Positions 1 through 11,810 of a DNA stretch of 64,000 nucleotides are shown one piece after another; the stretch's first letter is position 1, and each line of letters starts with the position of its first letter. The DNA lies in NCBI RefSeq assembly GCF_034702125.1, contig NW_026945764.1, positions 620,805-684,804 of the forward strand, in the 5' to 3' direction. This DNA is from Engraulis encrasicolus (taxonomy: Eukaryota; Chordata; Actinopteri; Clupeiformes; Engraulidae). The notes under the pieces are model-generated. The model was not told the DNA's origin. It did not search any database and saw nothing but the letters and a program-made list of their open reading frames with translations. A program made the position numbers and the translations under genes.

Positions 1-81
1 GCCTGCCGCTGAGTCCACGCCCAGCCCGCCTGCCGCTGAGTCCACGCCCAGCCCGCCTGCCGCTGAGTCCACGCCCAGCCC
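1..81 (+). repeat. 27-bp tandem repeat, three perfect copies, in frame with gag
   Basis: Three identical 27-bp units fill positions 1-81, and a partial fourth begins at 82. Frame 2 is open from position 2 through the ATG at 122, so the array would encode three copies of the nonapeptide PAAESTPSP ahead of the gag-like protein. The array may continue upstream of the window. Confidence 0.85.
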
Positions 82-874
82 GCCTGCCACACCAAACCCA
101 TCAATCTTCTGTACGCCCAAAATGGCAGAATCGACGTCTCTACAGCAGCTGAAGAGAGCAAGAACGACCGCCAAACAGAGGTTTAGCCGACAATCAAACG
201 CACTACTGAAGTCATGCAAAAAGATGTCGGCGGAAGAACTGATGGAGGCCTTTGACAAAGTCAAGCTTGAGGCCGAAAAGGTAATGGAGGCAAATGAGCA
301 GGTGGAGGTCTTCATTGACGAGGTGGAGCTCGAAGCCACTGCGCGGACAGAACTTGAAGAAGAGGTGAGGAAAACAACTGAGGACTGTGAGCAGAAACAG
401 GACGAAGTGGAGGATGTGGTGCAAAAGGTGCTGTGGCAAAGCTTCGGCTGCTCTGAGCTCACACTTGCACTGGAGGCAGCCGAAAAAGACTGCAAGCGGC
501 TGGCTGGAAGGAAATCTGAAGTAAAGCTGGAAGTGTATGACCTCATGCTCAGCAACCTCGAGCGGCTGGTTAAGGCAGCAAAAACCTCCATGCGCCAATG
601 GACTCGGTGGGCCCCGGACGAAGAGCGACCGGACTTCCAGCAGCGCATCTGGAGCGTAGAGGGCTCGCTGCAAGAGTTGACCTCTGAGAAGGCTGGCCTC
701 CTGCAAACCAAGCTGGACTGCAAGTCATCAGAGGAAACACCACACCAGCAACCTACCATCAAGCTGAAGCCAACAGCGCTGCCGCAGTTCGATGGAAATA
801 AGCAAAACTACTACCTCTGGAGGAAGGAATGGGAGGCACTCCAACGGCATGGAGAACCAACCGGGTCCAAATAG
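2..874 (+). pseudogene. gag: Pao/BEL gag, N-terminal part, ended by in-frame TAG
   Basis: Frame 2 is open from the window edge, so the true start is probably upstream. The first internal ATG at 122 gives 250 codons. The encoded protein is highly charged and predicted coiled-coil (Glu/Lys-rich, residues about 30-100 from the ATG), with a C-terminal stretch (LPQFDGNKQNYYLWRKEW) typical of the start of the DUF1759-type capsid region of Pao/BEL Gag. The frame stops at TAG 872-874, but gag-like sequence continues in the same frame beyond it. The stop is therefore most simply a nonsense mutation; programmed readthrough is a less likely alternative. The next 160 codons belong to the same capsid domain. 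Confidence 0.75.
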
Positions 875-3772
875 GTAAAGAAAATCCAGCTGTTAGAAAG
901 CCTTGAGGACAAAGTGGCAAGAGACCTGCGCCTGTCAACTTACGGGACGGCAGAGGAGATCTTCCGGGTCCTCGAAAACCGGTTTGGGAACAAAACCTCC
1001 ATCGCACTCGAGATCATTGAGGAGCTGCAGGCGCTGCCACCGGTCAAAAGTCATCAGCCAAGAAAAATAGTGGACTTGATCCAAACCGTGGAAAAGGCCC
1101 TGTACGACCTCAGCGCGCTGGGAAACACTGGCGCGCTAAAAAACCCACTCGTAACAAAATCCCTAGAAGGCAAGCTGCCAGAGGGATTAAAGAAAGAGTG
1201 GCTTCTCCATGTGTCAGAGGAGGAAGACTCTGAAGACACCTCACCAGAAAAAAGGTTTGACACACTCTTCAAATTCTTGAGAAGCCAGGAGAAGATATAT
1301 GAACAGCTAGACCAGTTGAAGGACGATGACTCAAGCAGGAGAGACACAAGAGTTCCACAAAAGCATGCACGCACCAAGACCACCAACTCCCAGGGTACCC
1401 AAGCACCCTGTGTTGTCTGTGGAGAGGGCGGCCACCGAAGAAAACTGTATTACTGCAAGAAATTCAAAACCCTCAAAGTTCCAGAGAGGAAGGAAGCAGT
1501 TGAACAGATCGGTGCATGTGGGAAGTGTCTCGAGGTCCACAACAGTTTCGCAGAGTGCAAGACCACCTTCCTGTGTAAGAGCGAGGGGTGTAAAGGAGCT
1601 GAAAGCCATCACTTTTACCTCTGTCCGAAAGCTGGAAGCCAAAGCAACGGGTCAAGGCGGCCAAAGTCCAGTCCAGCACAAGGTGGTGGGAAAAAGCGCA
1701 CAGAGGCCCAAGAAGAGTTCCTGAAGAGTCTGCCACCCGAACTTGCTCAACAGTGTCGGAACGTCTTCTGCAACTCCGTCGCCAAGACGCTCAGTTCTGC
1801 AGTGTCAGGGAAGAGCCTGCTGGAGGAAAACGGCCTTGAGGAGTACCCAGTCATCATGATGATCCTGGAGGTCACTGCCAACGCTGGTCAAAAAATTGGT
1901 ACGCTGATAGACTTGGCCTCTGATACCAACTATATAACTCATGAAGCCGCATGTGAGCTGAACCTGAGAAGTGAAGATGTGACGCTCATAGTTCATGGAG
2001 TTGGTGGGATGCAGGTGACGGTGAAGACTAAGCGCTACCTCCTAAAAATCCGAGTCTCAACATCAAAAGGAACCCTCAGATCTCACCAACTCGTGTGCTA
2101 TGGGCTAGACAGCATCGCAGAGGTCAGTCGTCACGTGGCACCAAAGACCCTACAGAGACTCTTCCCTGACGTCGCACTCCATGAACTGACCCGTCCAACC
2201 AAAATCGAGCTGCTAATTAGCCACAAAGAGGGGCAACTCGTCCCACAGAAGGTACGCTCCATCGGTGACCTCATCCTGTGGGACGGCCCCCTCGGGAAAA
2301 CAGTTGGCGGCTCCCATCCGGACCTCCTGGAGGAGGTCAAAATCACTGCTCACGGGTCCAGAACCCACTTTGCCCGGTCCATGCGCACAGCTGCTGTTGA
2401 CTACAGAGAGGTCAGCCATGGCCCAGTGCAACCACCTCACCTTGCCCGAGCCACTACATCTTCTGCCAATCGGGACTTCATGAACTGGTGGAAGTGGGAT
2501 AGCATCGGTGCTGCGTGCGAGCCCAGGTGCGGCGGCTGCAGATGCGGAAATTGCCAGCCCGGAGGGAAAGAGATGTCGATCTCAGAGGAGAGAGAGCTGG
2601 AGCAAATAAAGAGTGGGCTGACCTACACCAGTGGAGATCACCACAGTGACAAACCACACTGGCATGCCAAATACCCCTGGGTTGAAGATCCAGCAACACT
2701 GCCGAACAACAGGAGAGCTGTCGAAGCAACATTCCTGAGGACGGAGAAGCAATTGGCGAAAGAGCCAAAGTGGAAGGCAGCTTACAAGGCTCAAGTCCAT
2801 GAGATGGTCGAGCGGAGAGCTGCATTCAAACTGTCCAAAGAAGATTCGGAAAGCTGGACGGGGGCGGTATGGTACATCAGCCACTTGATTGCTCCAAATC
2901 CGCACTCTGTGACTACACCAGTTCGTCTCGTCTGGAATAGTAGTCAGAAATGCAAGGGCCAGAGCCTGAATGACCTACTCCTCAAAGGTCCAGACGTCCT
3001 CAATGACATTCGTGCTGTCCTCCTCAGATTCCGGCAAGGTGTCTTCGCCGCACTTGGGGACATCAAAAAAATGTACAATTCTGTATGGCTTGAAGACCAA
3101 GAAGTGCATCTCCACCGCTTCCTGTGGAGAGATTCTGAGGAGGAAGACATCCAGGAATATGCCATCACGAGGGTCAACATTGGTGACAAACCAGCAGGCT
3201 GTATCGCACAGGTCGCCATGCGGGAGACAGCCAATCTGCCCATGTTCCACCATCTTGCAGAAGAGCGCCGCGTCCTGGAGCAAGACGCGTATGTCGATGA
3301 TGTCTTAACCTCGCATGACGACCTGAACAAGCTCAAGCAAATCACTGCAAACGTTGAACAAATCCTAGAAGCTGGTGGATTCTACATGAAGCCATGGGTC
3401 TACTCAGGCCAAAGTGGGAGGTCGGAACCAGGTGACCCCCCAAAGAAAGAACCCCAAGTGATGGTCCTCCCAAACCAACTCTCAGAAGAGAACAACAAAG
3501 CCCTGGGTCTCGGGTACAATCCAGAGAGCGACAAGTTTCACTTGATGGTGGCTGTGAACTTCTCCAAAAAGAAGAAAAAAATGCGGCTGGGAGTGAACTT
3601 GTCAAAGGAGGAAGTCAGGGCACAAGCACCAGATCCACTCACCCGACGGGAGCTTCTCAGCCAAGTCGCTGGGCTGTACGACCCCCTCGGCTGCAACACC
3701 GGTCAAGCAGAAGGGAGCCATCCTGGTAAGAAGAGCATTCCAGGAGGCAAAAGTCAAGCACAGTCCAGCTGA
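875..3772 (+). pseudogene. pol: Pao/BEL gag C-terminus, protease and reverse transcriptase, broken
   Basis: This is the same frame as the upstream gag piece; the first ATG after the stop is 914 (952 codons). Residues are counted from that ATG. Residues 1-150 complete the capsid region. A Cys/His cluster at about 166-237 (CVVC, H174, then several further Cys) is the Pao-type nucleocapsid. DLASDT at about 333-338 marks the DUF1758-like protease. RT spans about 600-930, with LGDIKKMY around 714-721 and the catalytic YVDD at 793-796. The reading frame is lost near 3690-3697, just after GLYDPLG, and stops at 3770-3772, while the matching protein continues in frame 3. A single-base indel there explains this. 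No intact polyprotein can be made. Confidence 0.88.
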
Positions 3773-3958
3773 GGATACATGGGATGCACCGTTGTCTGAG
3801 GGCCTTCGGGAGGACTCCATCTGCCTCCTTGAAGACTATGCAGAGCTCAGTCGTCTGAAATTCCCCAGAGCCTTGACTCTTGTGCCAAACCCTGCGGCAT
3901 CACCTTCTCTGATGGCAGTGAGCGCTCCTACGGTGCTGTACTGTACCTGCGGTGGGAA
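3773..3958 (+). pseudogene. Out-of-frame RT/RNase H linker of the Pao/BEL pol
   Basis: Between the two long frames, the protein continues in frame 3 from about 3696 to 3875 (for example SEGLREDSICLLEDYAEL). It returns to frame 2 near 3872-3885 and runs into the 3959 frame without a stop. Two opposite single-base shifts about 180 bases apart therefore disrupt pol while leaving the downstream frame usable. Confidence 0.8.
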
Positions 3959-6100
3959 ATGCAGCACAACGTGACCATACAGCTGGTCGAAGCCAAAGCC
4001 AGGTTGACGCCTCTAGACCACAAGGGCGACGCTGTCAAGGCTGAAGTCTGTGGTGCCGTCTACGCTGGCCGACTGAAGAAACACTTCCAGAAGCACTGTA
4101 GCATCCACGTGGAAAAGTGGTACCACCTGGTCGACAGCCAGACAGTCCTGGGGGCCATCCAACGTGAGAGCTATGGCTACCAAACATTCTTCGCCAATAG
4201 AATTGGAGAAATCCAAGGCAGCACAAGCGTCCAAGACTGGTGGTGGATCCCCGGGCCTCTCAACATCGCGGACATTATCTCAAGAGGGGCAAGCCCAAAA
4301 GAACTGGATGAAGACACAGAATGGCAGCTTGGTCCAAAGTTCCTGAGTCTCCCAGAGAGTGAGTGGCCCATAAAGTCCGCAAAAGATGTTGCTGTGGAAG
4401 CCAGAGAGAACCTCATGCGCATCCAGAAGAAGGCATTTGTTGCCGCTTTAACCCGAGCTGGAGCAAAGAGGCAGCCCAAGCCGGATCCAAGCTCAAACCC
4501 CACCAACCTGCACAGGCCTCCTGCTGGATCCACTGTCACAAACCTGGTGTCAGTTCAGCGGTTCAGCAGCCTAACCAGACTTGTAAAGACTCTCGCACTT
4601 GTCTGGAGGGCCGCAAAAATGTTTCTCCGTCGCAAGGCCCAGGGAAAACCAAAGTGGGAGGCAGTCCCAATGACTGGTACAATCACTGTGGCCGAGAGAG
4701 AAGACGCCTTCAGAGACCTCTGCCTTGCGGCTCAAGAAGGAGCCACCTTCGCAAACACCACAACAAACCAACTGGTCGCCTACAGGGACGAAGCCAGTGG
4801 GCTGTTGCTGTGCGGTGGAAGAATCCAGCACTTCAAAGAAGATGGCCGTGCTGTTCCACTGATCCCCTTCGACACCTGGTTGGGGACTCTGCTGGCACGC
4901 CAAAGTCACCAAGAAGGCCATGAAGGAGTCTCTGGCACTCTCCTCAGAATGCGGCAGAAGGCTTGGGTTGTGCAAGGCAGGAGGCTGGCCCAGCAAGTCA
5001 TCAATAAGTGTATGCACTGCAAAAAAGTGAGAGCTCAAGTCTGCCAGCAAGTGATGGGTGACTTACCTGTAGAAAGGGCAAGACCTTCTGCGCCATTCCA
5101 ATTCATGTCAGTCGACCTGTTTGGACCCTACCTGGTCAAAGATGACATCAAAAGAAGAGTGTCCATGAAAGTCTGGGGAGTCGTCTTCTCCTGCATGGCA
5201 AGCCGGGCCCTGCATATCGACCTTGTCAACAGCATGTCAACAGAAAGCTTCCTCATGACCTACCAAAGGTTCACTGCCATCAGAGGCCACCCCACCAAGG
5301 TCTGGTCAGACCCCGGAACCAACTTTATTGGTGCAAAGTCTCTGCTGGAAGACCTTTACAGTTTCCTGGGTACCCAAGACCTGTCAAACCTGGAAGAGTA
5401 TGCCGTGAAGAATGGTACAAGCTGGACATGGAAAGTGCTCCCTGCCGATTCACCGCATCGAAATGGAGCCGCAGAAGCTGCTGTAAGGATCGCAAAGAGA
5501 GCCCTTCAAAGTTTGAGCAACCAGGCAAACCTCACCTTCAGTGAATTCCTCACAGCCCTCCAGATGGCAGCAAACCTGGCAAATGAGCGGCCTATTGATG
5601 CAAGAGTGCAGAGTCGGGAGGATCGCGTTCAATATGTGACGCCAAACTCGCTCCTCCTTGGCCGCGCATCACACACTGGTGACATAAAGACCTTTGACTT
5701 CCAGAACTACCCCTTCAAGCGGCTCCGAGAGATCCAAACCCAGGTCAACGAGTTCTGGAAAGCCTGGTCCCAGCTTGCTGGCCCAAATCTGTTCGTCAGA
5801 TCCAAGTGGCACACTGCAGAAAGAAATGTCTCAGTTGGTGATGTTGTCTGGCTCTGCGATCAGAATGCCCTGCGGGGGCAGTTTAGACTTGGCCGAGTCG
5901 TCACTGTATCCCCCGATCCAAAGGGCATCGTCAGAGATGTTGAAGTTCTTGTCACCCCAGGCAGCTGTGTTCCGGTCCACCCTCAGCATCCAGAAGCCCA
6001 CACCTCTGGTGACCAGAACAAGAAACTCAACTGTGTGGTGCTGCGCAGAGATGTTAGGCGACTAGTAGTCTTATTACCTGTTGAGGAGCAGCAGCCCTGA
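3959..6100 (+). pseudogene. pol: Pao/BEL RNase H and integrase part of pol
   Basis: This is a 713-codon frame whose first ATG is internal to pol, so it is not a genuine start. Residues 1-115 carry the RNase H end (LVDSQTVLGAI, NIADIISRG). The integrase zinc finger is H317/H321 with C351/C354. The catalytic triad is visible as D386 in SVDLFGP, D451 in WSDPGTNF and E506 in HRNGAAEAAV. The long second-to-third spacing (55 residues) is usual for Pao/BEL. A basic DUF5641-like C-terminal region (about 590-700, KWHTAERNVSVGDVVW) follows. Stop is TGA at 6098-6100. This segment has no internal stop, but it cannot be expressed from the broken frame upstream. Confidence 0.88.
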
Positions 6101-6155
6101 GAGGTGATATAGTTTGCTTTTTGTGTGCGACCTTCCTGTTCAAGTACAGGAAGTT

Positions 6156-6166
6156 CGAGTGGGAGG
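6156..6166 (+). promoter_or_regulatory. Polypurine tract of the Pao/BEL element
   Basis: A short purine-rich run (GAGTGGGAGG) lies directly before TGTTCCGTC, the expected primer for plus-strand DNA synthesis next to a 3' LTR. It is inferred from position and composition. Confidence 0.5.
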
Positions 6167-7243
6167 TGTTCCGTCAGACCAGGTCTGCGGCAGTTTTTGT
6201 TTTAATTTTTAATTCTCAATTCCACTGGGGTGAAAAAAAACACACTGGGAAAAAAAGTAGAAAAAAATGGGTGGTGTTTTGACTGCGTGCCGCGCAGGCT
6301 GATTAGTGAGAAGCGAGTCGGCTGACCACCGTCAGCTGTGCTCGTTTCAGCTGATTCAGTTTGCGCGGCAAATGTCAAGCGCAGGTGTTTTAATTACGCT
6401 TTGCAGCTCAGTTGGGAGAAAACGCTGCTGAGAGTCACACGCAAAGACTGCTGTGCCTTCTCATACACAACTTTGATGTAATACTGGAAGACTGGAGAGG
6501 GAACCGGTAAGCGTTTTGTCTTTAATTATTAGCGAGATGCCTCGTAGCACTTCTACTGCACTCGGCTTGTTTGGGGTTTTGCCGTGGGAGTCGGGGTTAG
6601 TGCCGGTTTCCTGTAAACTATTGGGAACCTTTTGCTGGTGGTTGATTACTTTAAACTGTAAGCTCAGTAGCCTGGGCACAAGCTGCATTTACCGTTTAAT
6701 GCTGAGATTTGTGTAGACGATGGTTGCAGCGTACTTCATGGATGATTTTCATTACTTCTATAAACAGCCAGCTGGCCGTGCGCTTTTATAGTGCAGTTGC
6801 TTAAACCAAGAAATATTTTCCCTTCTCAATTGTCTTGTAATTTTATTCATATAATTGTATTGTTCTACTATATCCAATTTCTGGTTTAAACTATATTGCA
6901 ACATGTATTTTTGATATTTATTGTAAGCATTATTTGCACATTGCATAGTTGCATAGCTCACATTTGGAGCATTGTATTTGCACTGAATCATTGCACATAT
7001 TTACTCAAAAGTAATTACTGTTTGTATTTTCCTTTTGTGCACCTTAGGTTTTTTACCTAAGGGGAAAGACTGAACAACTACAAAAAGTGTTACTTCCTGC
7101 TGCTAACCTCACACATGGACTTGTGCCCTGAAATTAAATAAAAGGAAAAAAAAAGAGGAAAAGCCAAAAAGGAAACCACTGTTGTCTGTCAAGTCCTTTT
7201 GAGTGAATTCCAGTGCCTTCAGTTCATCTCCACCAGTGTCACA
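6167..7243 (+). repeat. Probable 3' LTR of the Pao/BEL element
   Basis: It begins TGTTCCGTC after the polypurine tract and could end at TGTCACA (7237-7243). Inside are a TATAAA at about 6759, a splice-donor-like CGGTAAGC near 6504 and an AATAAA polyadenylation signal at 7137-7142. The start is fairly well supported. The end is uncertain: a second AATAAA at 7373-7378 would allow an end near 7412. With the 5' LTR outside the window the boundaries cannot be confirmed by alignment. Confidence 0.45.
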
Positions 7244-7522
7244 CCTTTTTCAAGTGGGGGAAAATGCACAGTTAAACCAAACAAACTGAAAAACAAACAA
7301 ACAAAAATCAAAACAAAAACCCGACAACTTGACATTGCCTGTATCAGTGTTGTTATCGGATGATGCTTTTACAATAAATGTGCATTGTGGTGAACTGTGT
7401 TCGTCTTATTTCAACAATTTCTATGAAGTCAACCAGAAAATAATTCATACAAGTACCTTCAGATTACTACTCAATTATGTCATGATTTAATGAGACGGTC
7501 ATGAAACGTGATTTACTGTATG
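7244..7522. other. Non-coding, no feature recognised
   Basis: This is AT-rich sequence between the LTR and the next repeat. The only notable item is an AATAAA at 7373-7378, which could belong to a longer LTR. Confidence 0.4.
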
Positions 7523-8569
7523 TAGGGCTGGGCATCGTTAACGCGTTAATGGTGCGTTAACTATTGAGCTTAGTATCGCCTGACAATTTTGTTAACGCTG
7601 AACGCTTCAGGATTTTTTTGGGAGGTTTTTTTAGCGTTTTATGTCCGTGCGTCGTTCGTTTACTTTTATTTTGAAAGCGTCAGCCGCTGGTTGCTACTAG
7701 CCTGCCCCTTAAGCACGCAGCAGTTGGAGCCAATTCCCTGCCACTGCTTCCAGAGAAAAAGACACCATTGTCTAGAAAAGCAGGCGAAACAAAATAGGCA
7801 TATCCTACAGAAAGACGTCAACATCTGAATGGACATGTTCGGTACAAAGATCTACAGCCCTCATTGTGCAGCTCTCGAACAGCATGTGGCTCGTCTTGAC
7901 AGCTCGCAAGGTTATGAAAAAAGTATTGTAATTCTGACCGTCTATCAGCTGTCAATAATGCCACACTGACTGACAGTGTGCATAGCTGATAACTAAAGCC
8001 TTGATCTAAAAGCCCACCGTGAGATATTAAATTCCTCAGTCAATGTTTTGGTTCCTACTCTGGCATTGTGCATGCATAGGCTAGCATAAAACGCTGGTAG
8101 GGCACAGTTGAAAATCTGCGGTAAAGAATGCATCTTTAGCGGAAGTCTACTTGCTTTTAACTTCTGCGCCGCCACACAAAGTTACATTCACCATTCATAT
8201 CGGCACCAACATATGATTTAGCCGACCCCCCAAGTTTTCCCGACATCAGCAACCTCACGTCGTCAGCGTTTATATTATTGTTTTGTCACGTCACCATTAT
8301 TGTTTTTCTAAAGTTATTGCTGCCAGGAGTCAGTCAATTAGTTTCTAGTCACTGCAACACCTTAAATAATAGCGACAGGTGAGAGAGTGGAGGACGGAGA
8401 GTGGACGGTAGGCTACTCCACTCTCTTGACAGAGAGGGAAGGAGGGGCATTTGAGACAGACACCTGCTTGCCTTCCTTTCAAGTGACATTTTTTTTGTTT
8501 CTTGTAGGTCCATGTAGACTATCCTAATTTGATATTCTAATATTTCAGTTTCAGTTCAATCTCTCAATC

Positions 8570-9027
8570 TTAAATAGCCTAGTTTAATAATTGTATGCAA
8601 TAATGATGATACTCTAATCTTAAAGGGACACTGTGTGAGATTTTTAGTTGTTTATTTCCAGAATTCATGCTGCCCATTCACTAATGTTACATTTTACATG
8701 AATACTTACCACTAGCATCAAATTCCAAGTATTCATTACAACTGGAAAAATTGCACTTTTCATACATGAAAAGGGGGATCTTCTCCATGGTCCGCCATTT
8801 TGAATTTCCAAAAATAGCAATTTTTAGCTGCAAAAATTACTGTACTTGGTCCATACTAGAAAATATGTGTTTATTACTTAGTAAACTTTCATGTAAAGAT
8901 CAAATTTGGCAACAGGCAGCCCAGATTCAATGAGTAGCATAGTTGCAGTACCTTTTTTGACCATTTCCTGCACAGTGTCCCTTTAAATAGCCTAGTTTAA
9001 TAATTGTATGCAAAAATGATATTCTCA
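8570..9027 (+). repeat. About 48-bp direct repeat interrupted by the TTAA MITE
   Basis: Positions 8570-8617 and 8984-9027 are near-identical (starting TTAAATAGCCTAG). The MITE lies at the TTAA where the second copy begins. The simplest reading is a pre-existing tandem duplication with the MITE inserted at its junction, not a long target duplication. Confidence 0.75.
8624..8982. mobile_element. piggyBac-type MITE, TTAA target duplication
   Basis: A 359-bp element with perfect 12-bp inverted ends AGGGACACTGTG / CACAGTGTCCCT, flanked by TTAA at 8620-8623 and 8983-8986. It has no coding capacity. A diverged relative of its left part is at about 52684-52830. Confidence 0.88.
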
Positions 9028-9498
9028 TCTACAATAATTAGTTTCAGTAGGCCTATATAGAGGCATGCTCTATAACTTAGTCTGATATGTAGGCATAGAT
9101 TGGCAAATAGGCCTGTTTCTATTTTGAAAGATAGATATAGTCCCATTACACAGGTTACAGTAGCCTACTACATATGCAAATTATGATTTGATTGGTGTAT
9201 CAATCTTAGGAAATGACAATGTAGACAGTCTGTTTAAAGCCTCTTATTAAAAAGAACACAAAGGGGATTTAAGTGTGCAGACATTTTTCTTTCAATTTTA
9301 GACAGTCTGTTTAAAAAAAACTGATAATTACAGTGTAATCAGTGAATCGGTAATCTGAAATTTTCAAATAAATTTGTGCTTTTGAAGTTTCTTTTGAATT
9401 TTTTTTTGGGTTTTGTGCGCTATGCGATTAATCACAATTAATCACAGAAAGTCATTGACTTAATGCGATTAAAGATTTTCAAGTTTGCCCACGCCTAG

Positions 9499-11470
9499 AT
9501 TTATGCAATCATTAATTACACAGTTGATGATTCCATAAATCCATTCATATTATTGAGTTCCCAGTGTGAGGAGTTTAGCTAGACTAAGCTTACTCCTCAT
9601 GCATAATTTCTTATACTTATATCCCTCACATATTGTAATAACACATTACACCCAATAATGTAATTTTGATTACATTATTGTATTACCCTTACAATAGTAT
9701 TAACTCATTGGCTGCCAGTCATTTTCATAAAAGAGTAACCCACAGTGCCAGAGATTTTTCAGCATTTTGGGTGTTGGAGGCTCACAGAAAATTGAATTCT
9801 GTGTTTATGTCAACACCATACCTATCAAAACACAGTTTAGATTCTCATCTATCATCAGAAAGAAACAGTGTCTCTCTACCCCTTTCCGTTCTTTCATAAT
9901 CATCTGTTGAAAATCGTCAAAATGCTGCCTTCTCGCCAAAAAGCTGAGAAAACGCCATTTGAAGTAGAACTATAATTGCAAATGTTTTTGGCCATAATGA
10001 CATCGTCCTAACAACACCAAACCTATCAGATGCAATTACAGAGTCTTCTGTCATCTGTATAATGATAAACAAAGATAGTTTGTATGATCTTTCCAGCCTA
10101 ATAATACTGAAATATAATGGGGGTAGTGTTGAAAACAAGAATGTTTTGGTTTGTTGCTGGCGCGCACGATGGATCATGATAGCAGGCGCACAGTGGACTC
10201 CGTACTCACAGAAATACTGTCCAATCGTCCTTCTGTTTACGTTGTGCTCTCTTCTCGTTGGGGAACGAATGCCCTCCAGTACCGTGTGTGTGTGAAGGGG
10301 AGGCAGGCAGCTTCACTGCAGCTCCTTTGACAGAGCAGACTACTGTATTCTGTTTGCAGATGGATAATATCTGTCATCATGTGTCTGCTAAGTGATCTTG
10401 TGTGATATTGTTCAATGCATTTTCTTCTGATAAAGTACTGATCACATATCCAAGATTTCAGACGCCGATTGGAGCGATGTAGGCTAGCTGGTCTGAGGCT
10501 AAGTGCAATGCTTTCTCATGTGAGCTGAATGAATCTTATTCTGACCGGACATTAGGCTACTCTGTTCCAAAAATCTGCAACCCCCCTTTTTTTGATGATA
10601 CAGTAAGCTGATCATACTATACAGATCTATAAAAAGTAACTGTAGAATAAGTTAAAATAGTTGACTTACTAAGGCTCCATTATTTGGCTTAGTAGTTGTA
10701 GGCTACTACGAACTTTAGCCAAACATCTCCAACTGAATTGACTAAACACATCACCACCAGTCACCATAGTAGTGCATTTTCCTGTTAGATGATCTTTTGT
10801 ATGCATCATCCTGATATTGAGTAAGCTGATCACATATCCAAAATGAAATGGTTGCCACACAGATCATCTCTGGTTGAACATGTTGGTGTATTTGGGCAAG
10901 ATAACAGATAGCAAAAGGGGATGGTAATTTGTTCATGAGATGAAGGTTTTTTGTCAGGCTCTGTCACTGAATTCAGTAGCCTAGCTCTACCTATGTTAAA
11001 ATCAGAGAGCAAGAAAATAGACTACTGTTACAGGTGCTTTACTTTCAAAAAATATTTTGCTATGCTGCTCTTCAGATTATTTAAAAGAGGATGTTTTCAT
11101 CTTGACATTTCCTCTTTCATGCTCTGAGCTAATGCCCTGACTGTTCCTAAGGACACTTCTGCCACCTACAGGAACAATTCCAAACTACGTAGAGACACAA
11201 TATAGGTCAGACCATCCCCAAGGCGTGGCTGTAAAAAAAATTCAATTATCAGCGGCAGCCGTCAAAGGCAGGGGGCGTCACTATTCGAAATGACGTCAGC
11301 CGCCGCCCAAGGCAGTCAAGCAAGTTTCATCCAAATATTTATATTTCATCTATACATTTTCATCACATATCTAGGTTTGGATGTACATTTAACATGTACA
11401 TTCAAATAAACATCCTTAGTGGTGCTCTACCATGTAAACATTTACAGCACTGAACATCAGCAAAGGAGGA
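9499..11470. other. Unclassified non-coding sequence, possible degraded TIR repeat
   Basis: No convincing gene is present. At 9699 the sequence TTAACTCATTGGCTGCCA resembles one end of a known type of fish repeat, and near 11280-11315 the minus strand reads CTTGACTGCCTTGGGCGGC, which may be its worn partner. Two GC-rich patches (about 10150-10300 and 11220-11310) break otherwise AT-rich DNA. The frames present here look random. Confidence 0.3.
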
Positions 11471-11638
11471 GGGGCTAAACATACCTTTGGTCAGATGCAG
11501 GTCCCGCCCCTTTGAACCTGAGTGGCTCATCGCTCATGGACACACAGCTCTCTGTAGGAGACTCTGGTCTCTGCTTAATGCGACTAATGATGAGAGAGAA
11601 AAGTTTCAGGATTCAAAGTGTAGCATGTTGAGATCAGG

Positions 11639-11810
11639 TTAGAGTAGAGTAGAGTAGAGTAGAGTAGAGTAGAGTACTTTTATTAATCCCGAAGGAAATT
11701 AAGGTGTCTGTCAGCTTACATAAATACACAAATCCAAACATACACAAAGAACTTATACACATAAATGCACATTACAGTAAAAGTATATCGCCACACACAG
11801 TCAGTTAGTT
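11639..11810 (-). repeat. LINE 3'-end fragment with (AGAGT)n tail
   Basis: An (AGAGT)n array at 11639-11677 is followed by CTTTTATTAATCCCGAAGG. On the minus strand this is a LINE 3' end followed by its microsatellite tail, a common fish retroposon signature. Unit B of the local duplication lacks this segment, so B serves as an approximate empty site. Confidence 0.6.

Larger units (their letters stand above)
1..7243 (+). mobile_element. Pao/BEL LTR retrotransposon, 5' end cut off by window, decayed
   Basis: The gag, aspartic protease, RT, RNase H and integrase modules lie in one direction and essentially one frame from position 2 to 6100, followed by a purine-rich tract and a probable 3' LTR. 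The RT-RNase H-integrase order, the DUF1758-like protease (D-L-A-S-D-T), the YVDD polymerase box and the integrase style (SVDLFGP, WSDPGTNF) match Pao/BEL elements. The 5' LTR and primer-binding site lie upstream of the window. One in-frame stop and two frameshifts make this copy non-autonomous. The right boundary rests on a TG...CA guess because the other LTR is not visible. Confidence 0.88.
7523..9498. mobile_element. hAT-like non-autonomous element
   Basis: The left end TAGGGCTGGGCATCG with GTTAACGCGTTAA, and the right end, which reads CTAGGCGTGGGC followed by AATCGCATTAAG on the minus strand, are the kind of imperfect terminal inverted repeats seen on many fish hAT-like repeats. No transposase frame was found inside, and no clear 8-bp target duplication is visible. 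A TTAA MITE sits in the interior. Confidence 0.55.

Noticed and set aside
212..706. 164-codon frame on the minus strand inside gag
   Set aside because: It is a shadow of the plus-strand gag frame, with no domain and no independent support.
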